Shown here: positions 1 to 6,699 of the stretch, in pieces
How positions within the stretch are numbered: position 1 is the first letter of the stretch
How the letters are laid out: the number at the start of each line of letters is the position of its first letter
Origin: Thermoflexales bacterium
GTDB taxonomy: Bacteria > Chloroflexota > Anaerolineae > Fen-1058
NCBI GenBank assembly: GCA_030834835.1
Contig: JAUQXD010001406.1
Location: 1-11,705, forward strand
Reading direction: 5' to 3'
DNA: 11,705 nucleotides
Translations under genes and position numbers: made by a program
The notes under the pieces: model-generated
What the model saw: the letters and a program-made list of their open reading frames with translations, nothing else
Database searches by the model: none
Told to the model about the DNA's origin: nothing

Positions 1-1034
<1,034 letters not shown>

Positions 1035-1041
<7 letters not shown>

Positions 1042-3008
1042 GGCATGGGCCGCTGGGCATGTTGCGGCAAGAATCTTTGAAGCCTAAAAAGACGTGGGAA
1101 ACTTTACGACGGTTGGGCGGCTATTTCAAACCGTTCTGGCCGATGCTGCTGCTGGCGGCGGTGCTGGTCGTCATCTCGACGTGGACGCAGGTGACGGGGC
1201 CGGAGTTGTTGGGGCAGGCGGTCGATTGTTACCTGACGCCGGAGCAGGCCAGCGGCGCGCAAAGCGTGGCAACTCCCGGCGCAGCCGCTGAGTCAACGCC
1301 GACAGCCGCTGCCAGTTCATGCTGGTTCGAGTCAGCCGACAAAGCCACGTTGACGAACGACGCCAAACTCGCGGGGCTGGGCAACATCGTACTGCGCCTG
1401 ATCGGGTTGTATCTGCTCGGCGCAGTCGCGACGGGCCTGACGTTCTTCTCGATGAGCTGGTCCGGCCAGCACGTGCTCACATCGCTGCGCACCGGGGTGT
1501 TCAACCATCTGCATCGTCTGTCGCTGAGTTACTATGCGGAGAACGAAGCCGGTAACTTGATGAGCCGCATCACGAATGACTCCTCGACCATCGAGCAGGC
1601 GATCAGCTTTGCGCTGGTCAATGTGGTTAGCGGTGTGCTGCTGCTGGTGTGGATCGCTTACAACATGCTCAGCAAAAATGTGCCGTTCGCGCTGATCAGT
1701 CTGGCGATGGCGCCGTTGATGTGGATTGCCACGCGCTGGTTCTCAGATCAGGCACGCAAGGCCTTTCGCAAGACCCGATCGGCCATCGGCGACGTCAATG
1801 CGGAGTTGCAGCAGAGCATCGCCGGTGTGCGCGAAGTGCAAGCCTTCAGCCGCGAGCAGGAAAACATCGAGAACTTCCGCGATGTGAATGCGACCAATCG
1901 CGATGCCAACATCCGCGCGGTCGCTTTCACCTCAGCCCTCGCGCCGACATTGGAAGCGTTGGGCTACGCGGCGCTGGCTTTAGTCGCCGGGGTGGGCGGC
2001 TTCGTCGTCTTGCGCAATCAAGACCTGTTTGGCACGACGGTCTCGCTCGGGTTGGTGATCACCTTCATCGCCTACTCGCAGCGCTTCAATCAACCCATTC
2101 AGCAAATCGCGGTGTTGTGGACGAACATCCAGAGCGCCATCGCGGGCGGCGAGCGCATCTTCAGTTTGCTGGATGAAGTGCCTGCTGTACAAGATAAACC
2201 GAATGCGCAGCCCATGCCCAAGATTCAAGGCACGGTCGAGTTTATCGACACGCACGCCGAATACGAGAAGGGTGTGCCCGTGCTGTGCGGCATCAACTTC
2301 AAAGCCGAGCCGGGGCAAATGATCGCCGTCGTGGGGCCGACGGGCGCGGGCAAGACGACCATCATCAACCTGCTGCCGCGCTTCTACGATGTGACCGCCG
2401 GCGCAGTAAAGATCGACGGTATCGATGTGCGCGATGTGCAGACGGCGTCGCTGCGCCGGCAGATCGGCATCGTGCTGCAAGACAGTTTCCTGTTCAGCGA
2501 CACGGTCATGAACAACATCCGCTTTGGGCGGCCGGACGCGACCGACGACGAAGTGATGGCCGCCGCAAAACTCGCCCACGCCGACACCTTTATCGAGCGG
2601 TTGTCAGACGGCTACAACACCGTGCTCGGTGAACGAGGCAGCGGCCTCAGTCAGGGGCAACGCCAACTGCTCTCGATCGCGCGCGCGGCGCTGGCCGATC
2701 CGCGCATTCTGATTCTGGACGAAGCGACATCGAGCGTGGACACGCGCACCGAGAAGTTGATTCAGGCTGCGTTGGAGAAGCTGCTGCACGGTCGAACCAG
2801 TTTCGTCGTGGCGCACCGCCTCAGCACCATCAAGAACGCGGATCAGATTCTGGTGTTGAACGATGGCGAGATCATCGAGCGCGGGAAGTTCAACGCTTTA
2901 CTCGATCAAAAAGGCTTCTTCTACGATCTGTACATGAGCCAGTTCCGGCGGCAGGAACAGGTCGGCGGGAATGGGCAGAAGGCGTCGGCGGTGCCAGTAT
3001 CCGCGTAA
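1035..3008 (+). CDS. ABC exporter half-transporter, catalytic subunit
   Basis: Complete 657-residue ABC exporter half: cytoplasmic N-terminus, six-helix membrane domain (about residues 30-370), then an ATPase domain. Walker A GPTGAGKT is at residues 434-441, the signature at 538-542 reads LSQGQ instead of LSGGQ, Walker B has the catalytic Glu (D562-E563), and the switch His is residue 594. Canonical E and H with an altered signature is the exact complement of the upstream subunit, so the pair should form one active and one degenerate ATP site. The start ATG is supported by GGAGGTG at 1023-1029, 5 nt upstream, inside the end of the upstream gene. Residues about 68-118, between the first two membrane helices, form a long Ala/Ser/Thr/Pro-rich outer loop with Cys65 and Cys96 near its ends. 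A strong hairpin terminator follows 36 bases after the stop. Family assignment is firm; the transported substrate is unknown. Confidence 0.96.
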
Positions 3009-3044
3009 AACGATGGAGCGATAGCGAGACGGAGAGATAGAGCG

Positions 3045-3083
3045 AAGCCCGACCTTTGAGCGAATCAAAGGTCGGGCTTTTGT
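3045..3083 (+). terminator. Hairpin terminator, family copy 1
   Basis: Perfect 15-bp stem (3045-3059 with 3065-3079) closing a GCGAA loop, followed by T-rich sequence, just after the ABC exporter stop. A purine-rich leader from 3012 (GATGGAGCGATAG, later GATAGAGCGAAG) precedes the stem and recurs at copies 2 and 3, so this is one of a repeated family and not a lone terminator. Intrinsic termination of the exporter operon is the simplest role. Confidence 0.85.
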
Positions 3084-3150
3084 TTGGGGTTGAATCCAGA
3101 ACGCGGATCGGCGCTGACAGCCTCGGCGTCAGCCTCAGCCACTAACCGAG

Positions 3151-3249
3151 AGACCTCGGAGGTTTTCATTGACGATCCGGCAACGGCTGACAGTCAATCG
3201 AGTTAGCCCGCCAGCGCTGCTTACCGGGTCGTTAAAACCTCCGAGGTCT
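3151..3249. repeat. Large imperfect inverted repeat
   Basis: AGACCTCGGAGGTTTT at 3151-3166 is the exact reverse complement of 3234-3249. After a small asymmetric internal loop, a further 9 pairs form (3172-3180 with 3224-3232, one T-G wobble), giving a long hairpin of about 100 nt. It lies between the exporter terminator and the 3' end of the minus-strand gene. It could be a transcript-end structure for that gene, a small non-autonomous element, or the folded body of an attC-like recombination site (see the flanking 3251-3275 motif). No protein-coding potential is evident from 3085 to 3295. Confidence 0.7.
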
Positions 3250-3250
3250 T

Positions 3251-3275
3251 GTCGCGGCTGCACGCCGTGTTGGGC
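3251..3275 (-). other. attC-like left half-site (candidate)
   Basis: On the minus strand this reads GCCCAAC, six bases, TGCAGCCGC, GAC. GCCCAAC fits the RYYYAAC core of integron attC sites, and TGCAGCCGC resembles the inner conserved box. It begins 20 nt after the stop of the minus-strand gene, where a cassette's own attC would start. The opposite half-site is weak: only GTTAGTG is seen near 3140-3146 on the minus strand, and it does not fit GTTRRRY. The call is tentative. Confidence 0.3.
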
Positions 3276-3295
3276 GGCTTCTGAGCCGTGTGATG

Positions 3296-3982
3296 CTATT
3301 GACTTGCAGACATATCTTCAGGAATAAGATCATTCAGCCCCGACCATTTCTTGATCGAATCGCTTCCCAACTCACCAGATAACAGGTATTCCGTTTTAGA
3401 TAAAGTCTCTGTGTCATTGATGTCGAAAGTTCCTAGTAGTCGCAGTGTAGCGATCTCGGCTTGATCATTGATTGATGGCGCCTCGCCGTTCCAAGCAGTA
3501 ACGATCAACCCTTTTTGCGGATACCATAGGCTAAGTTGCAGATTGAAGGGTGGATCATATGGGAATCCTTGTAATGTGTAATACTCCGGATCACTGTTAC
3601 AACTAATGACTTGGCGCACCTGTGGTTTGTGAATTCTCCAGTAGGCTTTCTTCCAGTCGACATCGATGTATTGGAGTTGTTTGCGGTGAGCGTCAATGGT
3701 TACTTCGTACGACGTACCTTCTGATTGCCAGCGCACTTGCTGTTTAGGAGCACTCAACAATATGATAAAGACTTGGTCTTTACTGATGCCATAGTGACTG
3801 GCAACCCACTGCTGGATAGTTTCTGCATCGACGTTTGATTTTGGGATTTGGTCTAGTCTGGGGTCGACTATTTCTTCGCAAGTTACTGGCAGATTACGCT
3901 TCACTGTATCAACTAGCGAAGACCCCATGAATAGAAGACAAACAATGATTAGCAGGCCAGTGAGTAGTCGTTTCTTATTCAT
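3296..3982 (-). CDS. Membrane-anchored protein of unknown function
   Basis: I do not recognise this family. The predicted 228-residue product starts MNKKRLL and has one hydrophobic segment (about residues 4-20) that could be a signal anchor or uncleaved signal, followed by a soluble, probably extracytoplasmic domain with Cys35 and Cys128, many aromatics and mixed alpha/beta-looking sequence. The frame is open up to an ATG at 4099, but those extra 39 residues are polar, carry no recognisable motif and are read across an attC-like core (4019-4025), so the start at 3982 just before the hydrophobic segment is preferred. No clear ribosome site is visible at either start. The gene is visibly AT-richer than its neighbours, contains no CGATCG, and is bracketed by 13-bp inverted sequences (3267-3279 and 4015-4027). 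It therefore looks acquired, possibly as an integron-type cassette. The product could act in the envelope; nothing more specific can be said. Confidence 0.7.
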   Translation of the reverse strand: MNKKRLLTGLLIIVCLLFMGSSLVDTVKRNLPVTCEEIVDPRLDQIPKSNVDAETIQQWVASHYGISKDQVFIILLSAPKQQVRWQSEGTSYEVTIDAHRKQLQYIDVDWKKAYWRIHKPQVRQVISCNSDPEYYTLQGFPYDPPFNLQLSLWYPQKGLIVTAWNGEAPSINDQAEIATLRLLGTFDINDTETLSKTEYLLSGELGSDSIKKWSGLNDLIPEDMSASQ

Positions 3983-4014
3983 TGAAAATTTGTCCAAGCG
4001 AGCCGCTGTCCGAG

Positions 4015-4036
4015 AGCCGCCCAACACTGAGTCGGC
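4015..4036 (-). other. attC-like core upstream of the AT-rich gene (candidate)
   Basis: On the minus strand this reads GCCGACTCAGTGTTGGGC and then GGCT. GTTGGGC fits the GTTRRRY end of an integron attC site, and ACTCAGTGTTGGGC resembles the right end of class 1 cassette sites. Bases 4015-4027 are the exact reverse complement of 3267-3279, so the gene between has identical inverted 13-bp borders. The start codon at 3982 lies 37 nt inside this border. No full attC fold is visible upstream. Confidence 0.3.
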
Positions 4037-4038
4037 AA

Positions 4039-4080
4039 CAGTTTTGTCGCGTTTACCTTTTTCGTCCGTCAGTTTTGTCG
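4039..4080. repeat. 11-bp direct repeat upstream of the AT-rich gene
   Basis: CAGTTTTGTCG occurs at 4039-4049 and again at 4070-4080, 31 bp apart (about three helical turns). The second copy abuts a TATTAT -10-like element on the minus strand (4082-4087). It could be a pair of regulator sites controlling the minus-strand gene, or a short duplication left by an insertion. Confidence 0.4.
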
Positions 4081-4099
4081 TATAATACACCAACGACAT

Positions 4100-4197
4100 T
4101 GTTCATCTTAGCACAACTTCCACGCCGGGCAAATCGAATGATCGTGTGGGCGGGCCAGCCTGCCAAAAAGACTATCAAGCCCAAACCCGCGGCGTAA
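4100..4197 (+). pseudogene. Possible 3' remnant of a displaced plus-strand gene
   Basis: A plus-strand frame ends with a basic, Pro-rich tail (AKKTIKPKPAA) and a TAA at 4195-4197. It looks like a natural protein C-terminus, but no matching upstream part exists: further upstream the frame runs antisense through the AT-rich gene region. The terminator family element starts a few bases after this stop, as copies 1 and 3 follow real plus-strand stops. This suggests the tail of a gene whose body was lost or replaced. The product cannot be identified, and chance coding is possible. Confidence 0.25.
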
Positions 4198-4232
4198 GGT
4201 AAGGGGCAATAGTCAGCGAGAGAAATAGAGAG

Positions 4233-4271
4233 AAGTCCGGCGTTCGAGCGAATCGAACGCCGGACTTTTTC
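4233..4271 (+). terminator. Hairpin terminator, family copy 2
   Basis: Perfect 15-bp stem (4233-4247 with 4253-4267), the same GCGAA loop as copy 1 and a T-run immediately after, oriented for plus-strand transcription. The leader contains GCGAGAGAAATAGAGAG. The nearest intact genes are on the minus strand, so its plus orientation is unexplained unless it served the truncated frame ending at 4197. On the minus strand it lies about 25 bases beyond the WYL regulator stop and could also end that transcript. Confidence 0.75.
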
Positions 4272-4294
4272 TTGGACGATAAACTGCTGTTAGT

Positions 4295-5251
4295 TCAAAC
4301 AAGTTGACTATCGAGGATCTCACGCGCGGTGTTGAGGATGGCCGTTTGCAACTCAGGCGGTTCCACAATGACGGCCTGCCGTCCCAGGCCAAAGACCAGC
4401 ATCCGGGCAAAATCCATCGATTCGAGATCGAACCGGACGGTGAGCCAGCCCTCGGTGTCCGGCGTTTCATCAACCTGATAGCGGCCCGGCACCAGCCGCC
4501 GGATGAAGCCCAATCGATCGGGGTGCACGCGCAGCGTAAAGCGATATTCGGAAACGGCCTCTTTGAAGTCCTGCAAGTGCGTCTGCCAGTAGGTGTTGAG
4601 ATCAAAATCCTCGCGGCGGCGAAAGCGCGTGTCGAGCAGCGTGATGTCTCGCAAGCGGGCGACGCGATACGTGTGCAGTTCGCCCTGATAGTGTGCCAGT
4701 AAATACCAGATACTCGACTTGGCGATCAAACTGTACGGTTCCAGGATGCGCTCAATTGTTTCGCCGTCGGGGCGTTCGTACACGGCTTGAATGCAACGAT
4801 CCTCGTACACCGCCTGCTGGAGTTGATCCCAGAAGGCCGGCGGCTGATCGTCGCGCCACCACCAGGCCGAATCGATCAAGATGCGCTGGCGAATATGTTC
4901 CACCGAAGGTCGCTGCGAAGCCGGCAGGACCGCCGACAACTTTAGCAGGGTGCTTTTAGCCGCATCGCCCAGACCCACTTCGGCCAGGGTCGGCGCGTGA
5001 CTGGCCACAAACAGGGCGCGGACTTCGCGATCTTGCAGACCGGTGAGGGAGGTGCGATAGTTTTCGTCGAGCGCGATGCCGCCGCCGTGCCCGCCCTCGG
5101 CATAGACCGGCACGCCCGCAAACGACAGCGCCTCGACGTCCCGCAGAATCGTGCGCCGCGAGACGCCCAACTCTTCGGCCAACTGTTGAGTGGTCAACCG
5201 CCCGCGAGATTGCAATAGCATAATGATGGACAACAGTCGATCGGCGCGCAA
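4295..5251 (-). CDS. YafY-type HTH-WYL transcriptional regulator
   Basis: A 318-residue DNA-binding regulator of the DeoR/YafY-WYL class. Residues 1-55 form a winged helix-turn-helix (RADRLLSI... LTTQQLAEELGVSRRTILRD). Residues about 140-212 are the WYL domain with W182-Y183-L184 and the YRVARL segment that usually contacts a small ligand or nucleic acid. Residues about 236-315 are the WCX-type C-terminal extension. Length and domain order are normal for the family. The frame stays open to a TTG at 5272, but the TTG at 5251 is preferred because GAGGG (5256-5260) lies 4 nt upstream and translation then begins exactly at the family's usual RADRLL start. It is divergent from the alpha/beta hydrolase, so self-regulation and control of the hydrolase are plausible but not shown. 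WYL regulators govern diverse processes including DNA damage and defence; nothing here narrows the target. Confidence 0.92.
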   Translation of the reverse strand: MRADRLLSIIMLLQSRGRLTTQQLAEELGVSRRTILRDVEALSFAGVPVYAEGGHGGGIALDENYRTSLTGLQDREVRALFVASHAPTLAEVGLGDAAKSTLLKLSAVLPASQRPSVEHIRQRILIDSAWWWRDDQPPAFWDQLQQAVYEDRCIQAVYERPDGETIERILEPYSLIAKSSIWYLLAHYQGELHTYRVARLRDITLLDTRFRRREDFDLNTYWQTHLQDFKEAVSEYRFTLRVHPDRLGFIRRLVPGRYQVDETPDTEGWLTVRFDLESMDFARMLVFGLGRQAVIVEPPELQTAILNTAREILDSQLV

Positions 5252-5255
5252 GTTA

Positions 5256-5260
5256 CCCTC
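5256..5260 (-). promoter_or_regulatory. Ribosome binding site deciding a TTG start
   Basis: GAGGG on the minus strand, 4 nt before TTG 5251. No comparable site precedes the longer TTG start at 5272, so this favours the shorter WYL regulator product. Confidence 0.55.
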
Positions 5261-5297
5261 ACTGAACGGCAAATCTCATTTTGATCGGGTTGCTCCC

Positions 5298-5342
5298 GCT
5301 GGATGACAATCCAGCAGTTAAGACGGCGGATTTTCATCCGCC
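5298..5342. repeat. Two tandem short hairpins in the divergent gap
   Basis: GCTGGAT/ATCCAGC (5298-5304 with 5309-5315, loop GACA) is followed by GGCGGAT/ATCCGCC (5325-5331 with 5336-5342, loop TTTC). The two share the core GGAT-NNNN-ATCC and are spaced 27 bp apart, between the WYL regulator and the hydrolase promoter candidate. They could be paired operator sites for the regulator or a dispersed palindromic repeat. Confidence 0.55.
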
Positions 5343-5363
5343 CTGAGCTTCAGCAGAGTCAAA

Positions 5364-5393
5364 TTGGGAGTTTGCTGCCCCCGAATGTATAAG
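5364..5393 (+). promoter_or_regulatory. Candidate promoter for the hydrolase
   Basis: TTGGGA at 5364-5369, an 18-bp spacer and TATAAG at 5388-5393 fit a housekeeping-type promoter reading toward the hydrolase start at 5475. It sits just downstream of the two tandem hairpins. Confidence 0.35.
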
Positions 5394-5464
5394 TTTCTAT
5401 TTTGAGTGACAGTAGATGTCATCCATGCGAGTGTATCATGAGGTCAGTTGCTGAGCAATCACAC

Positions 5465-5470
5465 AGGAGG
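5465..5470 (+). promoter_or_regulatory. Ribosome binding site of the hydrolase
   Basis: AGGAGG, 4 nt before ATG 5475. This selects the ATG over an in-frame upstream TTG at 5448. Confidence 0.85.
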
Positions 5471-5474
5471 AGAC

Positions 5475-6296
5475 ATGACAACAACAGACAGTGGGTACAT
5501 CGCAGTGGCTGGCGGCCAACTCTATTATGAAGTCGCGGGCGAAGGTGCGCCGGTGGTGTTGTCGCACGCGGGCATCGTGGACAGCCGCATGTGGGACGAT
5601 CAGTGGAGCGATTTTGCACAGCGGCAGCGCGTGATCCGCTTCGATATGCGCGGCTTCGGCAAATCGCCGTTGGGCGCGGCCCCGATCGATCGACGCGCCG
5701 ATCTCGATCAGTTGTTGCACCACCTCGGCGTGGAGCGGGCCGCGCTGCTCGGCTGTTCATTGAGTGGTGAAGTGCTGCTCGATTTTGCGCTGGAACAGCC
5801 TCAAAAGGTAACGGCGCTGATCCTCGTCTCGACGGCTCCCGGCGGCTTTGAGTTACAGGGCGAACCACCGGCGCACCTCTTCGAGATGCTGGGCGCGATC
5901 GAGCATAGCGACTTCGCGTTAGCGTCCGAACTGCAAACGCGCATCTCGATCGACGGGCCATTTCGACAGCCGGAGCAGGTCGATCCGCGCGTGCGTCAAC
6001 GGGTGATCGAGATGAATCGGCTGGCGTTAGCTAACGGGGGTGTGCAGGCCGGTTTCCAGCCCGCCAACCCGCTCGATCCACCGGCGGTTCAACGGCTCGC
6101 CGAGATTCACTGTCCCACGCTGATCATCGCGGGCGAACTGGATCATCCCGAAATTCTGCGGGCGGCCGACGTGATGGCGGCGGCGATCCCCGGCGCGCGG
6201 AAGGTGCTCATTCCGAACAGCGCGCACCTACCGAACATGGAGCGACCGGTAGAGTTCAATCAAGCCGTGATGGATTTTCTGCACAACTTGAGTTGA
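5475..6296 (+). CDS. Alpha/beta hydrolase
   Basis: A 273-residue alpha/beta-hydrolase-fold enzyme without signal peptide, presumably cytoplasmic. The oxyanion-side HAG motif is at residues 31-33, and DMRGFGKS at 57-64 is the usual strand/turn before the nucleophile. The nucleophile elbow reads GCSLSG, making Ser95 the nucleophile; the usual Gly two residues on is Ser here, still a small residue. Asp223 (GELDHP) and His251 (NSAHLPNMERP) complete the catalytic triad. The length is typical of the esterase/lactonase/peroxidase-like subfamily, but substrate specificity cannot be assigned. The start ATG follows AGGAGG at 5465-5470. The gene stands alone on the plus strand, divergent from the WYL regulator, and is followed by a hairpin of the repeated terminator family. 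It may be the regulator's target, by arrangement only. Confidence 0.93.
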   Translation: MTTTDSGYIAVAGGQLYYEVAGEGAPVVLSHAGIVDSRMWDDQWSDFAQRQRVIRFDMRGFGKSPLGAAPIDRRADLDQLLHHLGVERAALLGCSLSGEVLLDFALEQPQKVTALILVSTAPGGFELQGEPPAHLFEMLGAIEHSDFALASELQTRISIDGPFRQPEQVDPRVRQRVIEMNRLALANGGVQAGFQPANPLDPPAVQRLAEIHCPTLIIAGELDHPEILRAADVMAAAIPGARKVLIPNSAHLPNMERPVEFNQAVMDFLHNLS

Positions 6297-6342
6297 CCGT
6301 TTCCGATCTCGACAGATGAAGCGATAGGGAAGGATAGAGCGA

Positions 6343-6375
6343 AGTCCGGCGTTCGATTCGATCGAGCGCCGGACT
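6343..6375. terminator. Hairpin terminator, family copy 3 (between convergent genes)
   Basis: A 15-bp stem (6343-6357 with 6361-6375, one wobble) with a TCG loop. The left arm matches copy 2 almost base for base, and the leader (GATGAAGCGATAG from 6315, then GATAGAGCGAAG) matches copy 1. A good T-run is missing on both sides, so termination may be weaker. It lies between the converging ends of the hydrolase and the small exported protein gene and could serve both. Confidence 0.65.
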
Positions 6376-6391
6376 GTCTGTGCGTTGGTTA

Positions 6392-6688
6392 TTACCTTAA
6401 CATCAGCGGCAAGTACAGGTCGTAGTTGTTGGCGACCGGCACAATCACGCCACCGCCCCAGAATCCGCCGCCCAGGGTGTAGCTGCCCGCGCTCACTTCA
6501 CCCGCCGCGGGTTGCCCGATGGAACTTGAAATGCTGTAGATGCCCGCGCTACCGCTGCCGCCGGGTCCGATGTAACTTTTCACCAGTTCATACGTGGCTA
6601 GCGGGGCGGCCGGTTCTGCCGATAAGCGCGAACCTGAACTGACCAGTACCACGCCCACTAAGCCGATGGCGACTAAGAGATTTTTCAT
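6392..6688 (-). CDS. Small exported protein with YLPLMLR C-terminus
   Basis: A 98-residue protein with a signal peptide (MKNLLV, hydrophobic to about residue 18, likely cleaved near SAEPAA). It carries the segment SSIGQPAAGEVSAGSYTLGG followed by GFW at about residues 55-77. From memory, this IGQP...GGFW pattern recurs in secreted proteins of Chloroflexota and Planctomycetes. It ends YDLYLPLMLR; similar short hydrophobic-plus-basic tails end many Chloroflexota secreted proteins and may be a sorting or anchoring signal, which is inference. The start is supported by an AGGAAGG-type site overlapping the end of the upstream protease gene, 11 bases away, so it is the last gene of the minus-strand unit. 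Its function is unknown; a surface or structural role, or a partner of the protease, is possible. Confidence 0.85.
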   Translation of the reverse strand: MKNLLVAIGLVGVVLVSSGSRLSAEPAAPLATYELVKSYIGPGGSGSAGIYSISSSIGQPAAGEVSAGSYTLGGGFWGGGVIVPVANNYDLYLPLMLR

Positions 6689-6699
6689 GTTTGCCTTCC

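Noticed and set aside
1980..2579. 199-residue open frame on the minus strand
   Set aside because: It lies fully antisense to the conserved ATPase region of the second exporter subunit, has no recognisable motif and reflects GC-rich codon bias.
3267..4027. Insertion sequence bounded by 13-bp inverted repeats
   Set aside because: No transposase is encoded between the borders and no target duplication is evident. The cassette-like reading fits the core sequences better, although it is also unproven.
3983..4099. Upstream ATG extension of the AT-rich gene to 4099
   Set aside because: The extra residues are polar with no recognisable motif and are read across the attC-like core; the hydrophobic anchor would be left internal. 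It is not excluded, because a TAAGAT element lies close upstream of 4099.
5448..5474. Upstream TTG start for the alpha/beta hydrolase
   Set aside because: AGGAGG at 5465-5470 would lie inside the coding region and is ideally placed for ATG 5475.
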